From a virus: 64,000 bases of DNA. How positions within the stretch are numbered: the stretch's first letter is position 1; every line of letters begins with the position of its first letter. Shown one piece after another: positions 41,005 to 48,585 of the stretch. Position numbers and translations under genes: made by a program. Under the pieces are notes generated by a model. The model was not told the DNA's origin. It saw only the letters and a list, made by a program, of their open reading frames with translations, and ran no database searches. The stretch spans positions 34,315 to 98,314 of IMG/VR virus record IMGVR_UViG_3300032241_003073; one strand, written 5' to 3'.

Positions 41005-41120
41005 ATCTTCACCTCCTTATAGTTTAGATTCTATATTATTTATATTTTTGATCTTTAAAATAAACTATTTTTTGGAAAAAATATTGCGAAAAGTATATAA
41101 TAAACATATTAAGGAGAAAA

Positions 41121-41693
41121 ATGACTTATCAGTGTGGACCAAATTTAAAAGACATTCAAAGACAGGTTATTTATGGGACCATTCTAGGAGGATCTTCTAT
41201 TATTCGTCCTGCTCGTGGCAAAAATTGTTATTTGGCAATGAGGGATAATAATAGTTTGTGGCTTTCTTACAAGATAGAAATGCTAGAAGATTTTTTTAAA
41301 ATGGACCAAAACACAATTCGAAAAGATAAAAACACTTATAGATGCTACAGCGTTGCTTATCCTGTTTTCAATAAAATTTATGATGTTTTTTATCAAGAGG
41401 AAAATAAAATTGTAACCAAAGAAATTTTAGAAACTCTTTCGGATGAGGCTTGGATGATTTGGTTCGTAGATGCAGGAAGAAAAAGTAAGAAAAAAGTTTA
41501 TTTGAGAACCCATAAATTTGGAAAAGAAGGAACTCAAATTATAGTTGATTATTTTAATTCTTTAGAATGCTCTTGTGAGTTGCATCAATGCAGAGGCAGA
41601 TATGAAGTTGTTTTTGACAATAAAGGTTCTTATGAATTTCTTTCTATAATAGCTCATAAAATTCCTAATTTTTTAATTCATAAATACGAATAA
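41121..41693 (+). CDS. Free-standing LAGLIDADG homing endonuclease
   Basis: 190 residues. QVIYGTILGGSSIIRP at the N-terminus and ILETLSDEAWMIWFVDAGRK later are the two LAGLIDADG-type motifs, the second ending in the catalytic acid. CYLAMRDNNSLWLSYKIEMLEDFF and RTHKFGKEGTQIIVDYFNSL follow the family layout. Cuts DNA lacking the insertion and spreads by repair. TATATAATAAAC and AAGGAG lie upstream. Not within a recognisable intron. Confidence 0.75.
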   Translation: MTYQCGPNLKDIQRQVIYGTILGGSSIIRPARGKNCYLAMRDNNSLWLSYKIEMLEDFFKMDQNTIRKDKNTYRCYSVAYPVFNKIYDVFYQEENKIVTKEILETLSDEAWMIWFVDAGRKSKKKVYLRTHKFGKEGTQIIVDYFNSLECSCELHQCRGRYEVVFDNKGSYEFLSIIAHKIPNFLIHKYE

Positions 41694-41709
41694 AAGGGGA
41701 TAATTTTTT

Positions 41710-42399
41710 ATGTATGACGCAATTATAATTTCAGATCTTCATTTGGGAAGCAATGTTTGTCAATCTAAAGAAATTTTAAAATTTTTACATCTTATTGATA
41801 ATTTGGAAATTATTACTGATAAATTAATCATTAATGGAGATTTTTTTGATTCTTGGGATTTCAGAAGATTGTCCAAACAACATTGGAAAATACTTTCAGC
41901 AATAAGAAAAATTTCAAAAAAAATTCAAATTGTTTGGATTAATGGAAATCATGACGGACCTTCAGAAGTAATATCACATCTTATAGGTGTTGAAGTAGCT
42001 GAAGAATTTATTTTACAAAGTGGATTTGAAAAAATTATGATTATTCATGGACATCAATTTGATGATTTCATTGTAGATCATCCAATTATAACTGAAATTG
42101 CTGATTTCTTTTATAGACAACTTCAAAAAATACATATTTTTTGGGCAAAAAACGCTAAAAAATACAGCAAAACATTTCTTCGTTGCTCAGAAAAAATTGA
42201 AAAACGTGCAAAAGAATATGCATTCCAAAAAGATTGTAGGGCAGTTTGTTGCGGACATACACATTTAGAATTAAAATCTATTGGTTTAATTGATTATTAT
42301 AATAGTGGATGTTGGACAGAATTACCATGTTCTTATTTGACGCTTCAAGCGGGGAATGTTCAATTAAACCACTTTTTTACAAACCAGGAGAAGAAGTAA
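41710..42399 (+). CDS. LpxH-like metallophosphoesterase
   Basis: 229 residues with all calcineurin-type motifs in order: ISDLHLGS, INGDFFDSWD, INGNHDG, IHGHQFD, CCGHTHLELKS. The layout matches UDP-2,3-diacylglucosamine diphosphatases (lipid A pathway) and their relatives. It could change host lipid A or hydrolyse nucleotides. No signal peptide. SD AAAAGGGG. Confidence 0.82.
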   Translation: MYDAIIISDLHLGSNVCQSKEILKFLHLIDNLEIITDKLIINGDFFDSWDFRRLSKQHWKILSAIRKISKKIQIVWINGNHDGPSEVISHLIGVEVAEEFILQSGFEKIMIIHGHQFDDFIVDHPIITEIADFFYRQLQKIHIFWAKNAKKYSKTFLRCSEKIEKRAKEYAFQKDCRAVCCGHTHLELKSIGLIDYYNSGCWTELPCSYLTLQAGNVQLNHFFTNQEKK

Positions 42400-42574
42400 C
42401 TCCTCCGCTACTTGCACAAGCACCTCCTGGACCTGGACCACCACCCATGCCACACAATTTCAAATCGTGTGGCTTTGGCTTAATATCTCTCGGTCCAGGT
42501 TTTCCAACAGAATTTTGAGCCTTTCCTTTGCTGAACCAAACTTCCTGTAGTGATAACCATTTTTTAAATTGCAT
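42377..42574 (-). CDS. Small Gly/Pro-rich protein with capsid-targeting-like N-terminus
   Basis: 65 residues: MQFKKWLSLQEVWFSKGK with an L-Q-E cut site, then Gly/Pro/Ser-rich tail (GGGPGPGGACASSGG). Convergent 23 nt overlap with the phosphoesterase gene. Start box GTAAATAA lies 3 nt upstream. Confidence 0.6.
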   Translation of the reverse strand: MQFKKWLSLQEVWFSKGKAQNSVGKPGPRDIKPKPHDLKLCGMGGGPGPGGACASSGGVTSSPGL

Positions 42575-42577
42575 GAT

Positions 42578-42585
42578 TTATTTAC
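42578..42585 (-). promoter_or_regulatory. Late-promoter-like box GTAAATAA, 3 nt from start codon
   Basis: Minus strand GTAAATAA-ATC-ATG (42574). An AGGAT lies just upstream of the box. Confidence 0.35.
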
Positions 42586-42609
42586 ATCCTGACTCACTTA
42601 AACCTTAGA

Positions 42610-42646
42610 TATAAATATATATGTTCAATGATAATATATATAAATA
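42610..42646 (+). promoter_or_regulatory. Two exact TATAAATA late-promoter boxes
   Basis: TATAAATA occurs at 42610-42617 and 42639-42646, 34 bp or more before the ATG at 42680. This is the exact T4 late consensus recognised through gp55. Confidence 0.6.
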
Positions 42647-42679
42647 ATAAGGTGAAATTCTTGATTCGGAGAAAATCAA

Positions 42680-43030
42680 ATGAAAAAGTTTTTAATTTTT
42701 TGTGCCACAGTAATTTTCCCTCCTCTTCTTATTTTAGCAATAATTAATATTTTAAAAATTTCTCCAGAACCATATCATCCCATTTCAGATTTTCCAATAG
42801 CAGAAAATAAATCTCAAAAAGAAAATATGATTGGTTCAGAGAAAGAAATTGCAAAAATGTATCCACCAAAAAAAATTCAATCAGATTCTTATATGAAGGG
42901 TTATTGGGATGGGAAAAATGGAAAGGCTCTAGGTCCAATTCAATGGATTCTTAATGATGAATATCGTCAAGGACATATGGTTGGAGCATATGACAAAAAA
43001 AATAAAATTGAAAGATATGAAAATCCTTAA
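42680..43030 (+). CDS. Membrane-anchored small protein
   Basis: 116 residues. An N-terminal hydrophobic segment (residues ~4-26) follows MKK, giving a signal anchor. The outer part has DSYMKGYWDGKNGKALGPIQW and QGHMVGAYDKKNK. SD CGGAG. Probably located in the host inner membrane; function unknown. Confidence 0.65.
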   Translation: MKKFLIFCATVIFPPLLILAIINILKISPEPYHPISDFPIAENKSQKENMIGSEKEIAKMYPPKKIQSDSYMKGYWDGKNGKALGPIQWILNDEYRQGHMVGAYDKKNKIERYENP

Positions 43031-43270
43031 TTATTTTTTTTCTACTAATTTTATAAATTCACTGTTGGAAAGATATGTTTTTGGATTTCTTAAAATTTTA
43101 TTCATCAATTCTTTTCCTTTTGGTGAATTTAAATGTTCCCAAACATAATGTCTTGTAGAAATATCATATTTTTCAAAAACTTCCCTCAAAGATTTCACCA
43201 AAGATGTCATCGCCTGAACTTTGCTGCTGCTAATTTCTTTGGCCTCTTTAAATTCTTGATATGATTTCAT
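43031..43270 (-). CDS. Internal-protein-like, capsid-targeting N-terminus, 79 aa
   Basis: MKSYQEFKEAKEISSS is the closest match in the window to the T4 internal-protein leader MKTYQEFIAEA. The rest is helical and basic (TSLVKSLREVFEKYDI, WEHLNSPKGKELMNKIL). SD AAAGGT. Probably packaged and cleaved by gp21. Confidence 0.7.
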   Translation of the reverse strand: MKSYQEFKEAKEISSSKVQAMTSLVKSLREVFEKYDISTRHYVWEHLNSPKGKELMNKILRNPKTYLSNSEFIKLVEKK

Positions 43271-43278
43271 TTTTACCT

Positions 43279-43581
43279 TTATATTATTGGTCTTTCTTTG
43301 ACTTTTTTAAGCATGTTTGATGCATCTTCTCGAACATTCGGATTATATGCGTACCAATTGTACAAATGTCCAAAAACCAAGTGACAATTATGATCTTCAC
43401 ACAGAGTAATTAGATTAGAATCATCCAGTTCTTTTGTTTCGTCTAAATGAAATGGAACGCAATGGTGTACCTGTAATTTTTTGGTTCCTCCACAAGCAGC
43501 ACAAGTTGGCTCATTTTTCAAGTGTTTTTTTCTAACAGTCTGCCATTGACCGGATCGTGGCACATTTAAAATGTTAACCAT
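43279..43581 (-). CDS. HNH endonuclease
   Basis: 100 residues from ATG 43581 (AAAGGAG upstream). CAAC zinc pair, LQVHHCVPFHLD, DDSNLITLCEDHNCHLVFGHL: complete H-N-H with Cys ligands. Resembles small HNH proteins of bacteria, including planctomycetes as I recall. Could be a homing nuclease or a repair/packaging nuclease. Confidence 0.82.
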   Translation of the reverse strand: MVNILNVPRSGQWQTVRKKHLKNEPTCAACGGTKKLQVHHCVPFHLDETKELDDSNLITLCEDHNCHLVFGHLYNWYAYNPNVREDASNMLKKVKERPII

Positions 43582-43664
43582 TTCTCCTTTAGAAAAAAAA
43601 GAATTAATATAATTTAATGTTGTTTTGATCATTATAAATTTATTTATTGATTCATACATAAATT

Positions 43665-43850
43665 ATGCAAACATTTCAACAATTTTTAGAGTCAAAAGAA
43701 AAAAAGAAAAAACACAAGCTCAGACTCGGAATGGACATAGAAGGAGAGCCAGTAGTTGTGGGCGATGATCCTCCTAAAAAAAATAAATTAAAAATGACGC
43801 TATCAAATGAAGGCGAGCCAGTAATTATAAAGAAGCAAAGGAAAAAATGA
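43665..43850 (+). CDS. Small basic protein with capsid-targeting-like N-terminus
   Basis: 61 residues: MQTFQQFLESKEKKKK, then two related units (GMDIEGEPVVVGDDPPKK and TLSNEGEPVIIKKQRKK). CATAAATT immediately precedes ATG with no ribosome site. Probably an internal head protein that binds DNA. Confidence 0.6.
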   Translation: MQTFQQFLESKEKKKKHKLRLGMDIEGEPVVVGDDPPKKNKLKMTLSNEGEPVIIKKQRKK

Positions 43851-44266
43851 GAACAATTTCAGATTTTAAAAATTCAAATTCAATAAAAAATGAATCAACA
43901 TCGAGTGAAAAGAATGTAACTTCTATGTTTTCAAAACTTTTTGAATCAAGAGATTTTGCACATTATGCACATCTAAAATCAAAATCTTATGCAGAGCATA
44001 AGGCTTTAGGAAGCTTTTATGAAGAAATTATAGAACTGGCAGATACTTTTTATGAGACTTATGCTGGACAATATGGTCAAGTTAGCTTTAATTTGTCTTC
44101 TACTCCAAAAGATTCAAATGTTATTAGTTATATGGAAAATTTAGGCAAAACACTGGCAGATGGTCACTCATTGTTAGAAAAAAATGACACACATCTTCAT
44201 AATATCTTGGATGAAATTGTTGGTCTGATTTATCAAACATGCTATAAATTAAAATATTTAAAATGA
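43847..44266 (+). CDS. DUF5856-like phage protein
   Basis: 139 residues. Helical core FAHYAHLKSKSYAEHKALGSFYEEIIELADTFYETYAGQYG matches a family common in T4-like phages (DUF5856-like, four-helix, loosely ferritin-like pattern). N-terminus MRTISDFKNSNS may be a weak capsid-targeting leader. Overlaps the previous gene by 4 nt. Confidence 0.65.
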   Translation: MRTISDFKNSNSIKNESTSSEKNVTSMFSKLFESRDFAHYAHLKSKSYAEHKALGSFYEEIIELADTFYETYAGQYGQVSFNLSSTPKDSNVISYMENLGKTLADGHSLLEKNDTHLHNILDEIVGLIYQTCYKLKYLK

Positions 44267-44300
44267 AAATTTTTATAAAATTTATCACCAAAAGTTAAAT

Positions 44301-45155
44301 TTATTTTCTGGTTAAAGTAAAACGATCTCCTGATATTGTTATATCCCAACCAGACGAAAAATATTTTTCAACTAATCTTTTATAAATTGCCGCTCGACGA
44401 TTTTCTTTTCTTAAATATCCTTCTTGAGATAAAGATTGAATTGCTATTGAGGTATCTTTTAAATATTCATATAATCGCTCAATATCAAAATCCAAATATT
44501 TAAAAGATCCTCTTTCTATTTCATTCCTTAAATTATAAATAAATACTTCTAATTCTCGACCTTGATTGCTTTGAGGTTGTGCTGTCATATAAATATTAAT
44601 GTCTCTAATGAACTCTAGCCATTTTTCTTTATTGAAGTCTGGCTCAGGGCCGGGAATTGGACGGTTAAGCTTATTAAATAAATCAATTCTTTGTTGATTA
44701 GGAGGAAGCATCGTTGTTACATGACTTTTTATTGCATTTTTAAATTGATTTAATATTTCATTTGTATTCTTTATAAGAGTAACAGCATCCATTCCTCTGA
44801 TTAATTTTTCATCTCCCTGACCACTATGAGCAGTAAATGTAAATTTATTTGCATGAATCTTATCTGATTCTCTTTTTAAAAGACCAAGAACCCCAGGCAA
44901 TATTTCAGGATCTCGATACCTCTCGCCAGAACTAGCATTATCATCCAATACATTATTTACATAAAAAATAACTTGATATTCTTTGTTCCAATTGTCTATA
45001 AGTTGAACCTCCACTTTATTTTTTAGCTTTGTAGTGAAATTAATCTTTATCATTGGCTTTGCGTTATTTGTAGAAGCGTTTTTTATTGTGTTTTTTCTAC
45101 GGTATCCTTTAGGTATTACAGGTTCTATAATTTCTAGCCAATTTCTAAAATTCAT
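44301..45155 (-). CDS. Conserved protein with capsid-targeting-like N-terminus, 284 aa
   Basis: ATG 45155 has AAGGAT upstream; the longer frame overlaps the divergent gene. Leader MNFRNWLEIIEPVIPKG. Contains VQLIDNWNKEYQVIFYVNN, RYRDPEILPGVLGLLKRESDKI, NKFTFTAHSGQGDEKL. Similar unnamed proteins occur in marine T4-like phages as I recall. Function unknown; may be packaged. Confidence 0.65.
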   Translation of the reverse strand: MNFRNWLEIIEPVIPKGYRRKNTIKNASTNNAKPMIKINFTTKLKNKVEVQLIDNWNKEYQVIFYVNNVLDDNASSGERYRDPEILPGVLGLLKRESDKIHANKFTFTAHSGQGDEKLIRGMDAVTLIKNTNEILNQFKNAIKSHVTTMLPPNQQRIDLFNKLNRPIPGPEPDFNKEKWLEFIRDINIYMTAQPQSNQGRELEVFIYNLRNEIERGSFKYLDFDIERLYEYLKDTSIAIQSLSQEGYLRKENRRAAIYKRLVEKYFSSGWDITISGDRFTLTRK

Positions 45156-45179
45156 GCGAAATCCTTTTGTTTTTATATA

Positions 45180-45187
45180 TATAAAGA
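45180..45187 (+). promoter_or_regulatory. Late-promoter-like box TATAAAGA, 5 nt from start codon
   Basis: TATATATATAAAGA-TAATT-ATG (45193). No ribosome site between box and start. Confidence 0.45.
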
Positions 45188-45192
45188 TAATT

Positions 45193-45918
45193 ATGCAATT
45201 CAAACAATATATTTACGAATCTGAAACAACATTGCAGTACCATGACAATTTAAATGAAAAGTTGTGGTCAAATAAAGTGTTGCATAAAAAAATAAAAAAT
45301 CATCTTTTAAAAATTGCATCTGCTTGGCAAGAATTTGCAAAAATACCAGAATCTGCCGTTTTAGATATAATTATAACAGGAGGAAATGCAAATTATAATT
45401 ATACAGAATTTAGCGATATAGATTTACATTTGTTCGTAGATAAGAATAAAATAGCAGCATGCAACAAAGATGTTCTTAATGATTATCTTTTGGATAAAAA
45501 AGCACTTTGGGCCTTGCATCATGACATTAAAGTTGTTGGTTATCCTGTTGAGCTTTATGCGCAAGATGTAAATGAGCCAACATCAAAAAATCAAGGCGTT
45601 TATAGTTTGTTGAAAAATAAATGGATAAAGCCACCTGTTAAAGAAAAAGTAAATTTTAATGATCCATTAATTAAACACAAAGTCGCATCAATAAAACATC
45701 ACATTGACTTTTTTGTTAACAACAAATCAAATGATGTTAAAAAAATGCAAGAATATAAAGAAAAAATACGCAAACTGCGAGCAGCATCTGTTCAGAAAGG
45801 TGGAGAGTTTAGTATAGAAAATCTAGTGTTTAAAGAACTTAGAAATAAAGGATATATTGAAAAATTCCACGATTATATTGATCATGCTCAAGATCACGAC
45901 TTGAGTTTGAAAAAATAA
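45193..45918 (+). CDS. Nucleotidyltransferase with capsid-targeting-like N-terminus
   Basis: 241 residues from ATG 45193. Leader MQFKQYIYESE with an I-Y-E cut site. VLDIIITGGNANYNYTEFSDIDLHLFVD is a pol-beta-type nucleotidyltransferase motif (GG ... SDIDLH), and a third acid may lie in VELYAQD. It transfers NMP to an RNA, protein or small molecule. Packaged delivery would let it act early in the host. Target unknown. Confidence 0.75.
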   Translation: MQFKQYIYESETTLQYHDNLNEKLWSNKVLHKKIKNHLLKIASAWQEFAKIPESAVLDIIITGGNANYNYTEFSDIDLHLFVDKNKIAACNKDVLNDYLLDKKALWALHHDIKVVGYPVELYAQDVNEPTSKNQGVYSLLKNKWIKPPVKEKVNFNDPLIKHKVASIKHHIDFFVNNKSNDVKKMQEYKEKIRKLRAASVQKGGEFSIENLVFKELRNKGYIEKFHDYIDHAQDHDLSLKK

Positions 45919-45922
45919 TTAA

Positions 45923-45932
45923 TATATAAATC
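45923..45932 (+). promoter_or_regulatory. Late-promoter-like box TATATAAATC directly before ATG
   Basis: TATATAAATC runs straight into ATG (45933), leaving no room for a ribosome site. Confidence 0.4.
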
Positions 45933-46505
45933 ATGCAATTCAAAAATTTTTTAGAAAATTCAGAAAATAATAAAAAACGCATTTTAGTGCTGATCCATCC
46001 AGAATGTTGTGCTGAATTAGGTCCAGATCAAGCAAAAAAATACGTAGAATCACTTACAAGGGATTCTAATAAATTTGATTACATAATAACTCATGCTTTC
46101 ACATCAAGCTCTGATTGGGTTGATAATTCAATTTTGTCAAATGAAAGTAAAGAAGCTTGGAAAATTTTAAGAAAAGTTTCTGAGTCAATTAGTGATGTTT
46201 TTTTATGGAATCCTAAAGACATGTATGGGTGTTCTTACAGCAAAGAATTGCCCGATTATTTAATTGAGAATCCCGAATCCGAAATTTATATGGCGGGAGG
46301 CTATGAAAGCAATTGTTTGTGGATTGCATATCGGCAATTATTTGAAAAATTAAATTGGGTTTTAAAAGAAAACAAAACAAAAGTTCATTATTATAAGCCT
46401 CTTATTTTTACGAATAAAATTTCTGGTTATGCTTATCCCGAACCAAGATATCGTGACGACTTTCATCCTAGTAAAATTTCTTATAAAAATTCATTTGAAA
46501 ATTAA
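45933..46505 (+). CDS. Hypothetical enzyme-like protein with capsid-targeting-like N-terminus
   Basis: 190 residues. Leader MQFKNFLENSENNKK, then alpha/beta sequence: RILVLIHPECCAELGPDQAKKYVESL, FDYIITHAF, SEIYMAGGYESNCLWIAYRQL. The last segment recalls isochorismatase-like hydrolases (GG-x-x-x-x-C), but the other family residues are not evident. Function unknown. Confidence 0.6.
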   Translation: MQFKNFLENSENNKKRILVLIHPECCAELGPDQAKKYVESLTRDSNKFDYIITHAFTSSSDWVDNSILSNESKEAWKILRKVSESISDVFLWNPKDMYGCSYSKELPDYLIENPESEIYMAGGYESNCLWIAYRQLFEKLNWVLKENKTKVHYYKPLIFTNKISGYAYPEPRYRDDFHPSKISYKNSFEN

Positions 46506-46541
46506 CATTAAATTTGTTAGTGTTCAAGTGGAGATTTCAAA

Positions 46542-46973
46542 ATGATGTATTTGTCTCATGTCGATAATAGTGAATATGTAATGGCAATTGAATTGGATGA
46601 TAGCTTTTTAAAATATATCAAAGAAATTGAACAAAAATTGTTAGAAACAAATTTGGATATTGCGATTGTTGAAATAACTTTTGATGCAACAAAAGCAAGG
46701 CTAATTGAAGACGGATTCTATCCTTATGAAGATAGGCAAATTCATGCAATAACAAATGGAGAAGACCCATTAGATTATTACCGATTTCATATAAGCAAGT
46801 ATTATTTTCCGAAAGAAGAATATTGGGAAGAACTAAAGCCAGATAAAGTTTATTTGAAATTTTATAATGGCAACTTTTTTGGTTTTCGTTTCATCAAGAA
46901 CACTATTAATGGTCGTGAGGATTATGAAGGAATTTCAATAAGAATTAACGATTGGGAGCATTTTTTATCATGA
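46542..46973 (+). CDS. Hypothetical protein, 143 aa
   Basis: Soluble acidic protein, MMYLSHVDNSEYVMAIELDDSF, with ALITFDATKAR-like and DPLDYYRFHISKYYFPKEEYW segments. GTGGAG upstream. Not recognised. Confidence 0.6.
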   Translation: MMYLSHVDNSEYVMAIELDDSFLKYIKEIEQKLLETNLDIAIVEITFDATKARLIEDGFYPYEDRQIHAITNGEDPLDYYRFHISKYYFPKEEYWEELKPDKVYLKFYNGNFFGFRFIKNTINGREDYEGISIRINDWEHFLS

Positions 46974-47120
46974 TTCAAACAACTTTTTTTTGGCAATCTC
47001 AGCTTGTTCTAAAGTCATAACGCCAGCCTTTACCATAAGATCAATACGATCTTTTCTTGGCATTAATTTAAATTTTTCCATGGATTCTTTTATTTTTTCA
47101 ACAGATGATTTAGTATTCAT
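46968..47120 (-). CDS. Small helical protein, 50 aa
   Basis: ATG at 47118-47120, stop at 46968. MNTKSSVEKIKESMEKFKLMPRKDRIDLMVKAGVM... is strongly helical with plausible heptads. Overlaps the upstream coiled-coil gene by 11 nt and converges on the plus-strand gene by 6 nt. GGAATAG upstream of ATG. Function unknown. Confidence 0.55.
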   Translation of the reverse strand: MNTKSSVEKIKESMEKFKLMPRKDRIDLMVKAGVMTLEQAEIAKKKLFES

Positions 47121-47352
47121 AATCTATTCCTATCGTTCCTTCTTGATATGCATCAAAGGCTTTTTGAGCAGCACTCGTTAGTTCTTCGGGAGTTAATGGA
47201 TCAATTCCTGTCATGAATTTGATATATTCTAATTTTAAATTATTTTCTTTTAATTGTATATTTAATTCTTTTAATTCTTTTATTTTTCGCTTGAATTCTT
47301 TTATTTCTTTTTTTATTTTATTATTTTTTTCATACGTGGCCACTTTTAACAT
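47110..47352 (-). CDS. Small coiled-coil protein, 80 aa
   Basis: Residues ~8-45 are a Lys/Glu/Leu coiled coil (KIKKEIKEFKRKIKELKEL), followed by MTGIDPLTPEELTSAAQKAF. Likely paired with the 50-residue protein downstream. Function unknown. Confidence 0.6.
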   Translation of the reverse strand: MLKVATYEKNNKIKKEIKEFKRKIKELKELNIQLKENNLKLEYIKFMTGIDPLTPEELTSAAQKAFDAYQEGTIGIDYEY

Positions 47353-47456
47353 TTAACAACATTATACTATATTAGTTTTATAAAAGTTAAAAAACAAAAT
47401 AATCGTTAATTTTCATATATAATGTGAACAAAAAATTAAGTTTAATGGGAATTTAA

Positions 47457-48581
47457 ATGCCGCTATACTATCCTCCTTTGGCTCTTACTCTTGGTGGAAA
47501 CACAACAGGAACAGCAACCATTATTAGTAATGGTACAGCTACACTTGCTGGAGGTAATAATATTACACTTTCGATGGCTACAGCAGGAGGCAATGCCATC
47601 ACAATTGTAGGTGGTGGATATCAAGGATATCAAGGCTATCAAGGAGCTTCTGGTTTTCAAGGAGCTGCGGGAACTGGTACTGGTGGTGGAGGAGGTGCCG
47701 CTTTTAGTTTGGTTATAAGTGGAAATACGGCAGGAACAACAGCTTCTGTTTCTTCTGGAACAATGACATTAGTTGGAGGAAATAATATAACTCTATCACA
47801 AAATAATAATGCCATAACCATCAATGCAAATTTATTGACTTATTATAATCCAATTTCAATTCCAGGCACTGCGGCTGTCACATATTATGCGATGAGCAAT
47901 GCAACTTCTGGGTCTATGTCATTATATCCATTTCAGGTTATAGAAGGAATGGCTGCTGAGTATGCTGGAATTGTTGTTTCAATGAATTTTGCCACTATTG
48001 GCACTGCTGCTATGTCGCATACAAGCTCGCTACAATGGGGCATTTATTCCCGTGCAACGGGCAGCAATAGCACACAATTGTCTTTAATGGGAAGTAATTC
48101 ACTTTCAATTGCCTATACTTACAATAATTCCTCAATGACTTTTAATCAGGTCACAACAACAAATGCTTCTGGCGTCTATAGCACAGGATCAACATCGGGC
48201 AACAATGTTAGCTTTTCTTCGGGTTATACTGGGCAAAAGTTAATTTTATTGGGATTAAATTCAACAATTCTTCCTGGTCAATATTGGTTGGGATTGCATC
48301 AAAGAGGTAGCACTTCAGGATCACAAGGTGGATTGGCTATTTCGCTTCAAGCCTATATTGCCAGCGGATTAAGTGGATTGGCTCCATTTGGATCATTTTC
48401 TTCTAATTTTAATTCGGGAACGGCATTGGGCGATGTTGTTGGAGGCCCTTGGTGTTTGGGCGGCTATTATTCCGTCCCAAACATGACAGGATTAACCAAT
48501 CAAATCACACTGAGTCAAATGACTATATCATTGACCGCCAATCAAATTGTTCCAACTCTATTTTTTGCTACGAGGATATAA
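47457..48581 (+). CDS. Fibre/adhesin-like protein with collagen-like G-x-Q repeats, copy 1
   Basis: 374 residues. Start MPLYYPPLALTLGGNTTGT, two beta repeats (GGNNITLS), a short G-Y-Q-G-Y-Q-G-A-S-G collagen-like segment near residue 55, and a beta-rich C-terminal domain (GIYSRATGSNSTQLSLMGSN, LILLGLNSTILPGQYWLGL). Nearly collinear with the next gene. SD GGGA. Probably a receptor-binding or head-surface fibre. Confidence 0.7.
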   Translation: MPLYYPPLALTLGGNTTGTATIISNGTATLAGGNNITLSMATAGGNAITIVGGGYQGYQGYQGASGFQGAAGTGTGGGGGAAFSLVISGNTAGTTASVSSGTMTLVGGNNITLSQNNNAITINANLLTYYNPISIPGTAAVTYYAMSNATSGSMSLYPFQVIEGMAAEYAGIVVSMNFATIGTAAMSHTSSLQWGIYSRATGSNSTQLSLMGSNSLSIAYTYNNSSMTFNQVTTTNASGVYSTGSTSGNNVSFSSGYTGQKLILLGLNSTILPGQYWLGLHQRGSTSGSQGGLAISLQAYIASGLSGLAPFGSFSSNFNSGTALGDVVGGPWCLGGYYSVPNMTGLTNQITLSQMTISLTANQIVPTLFFATRI

Positions 48582-48585
48582 AATA

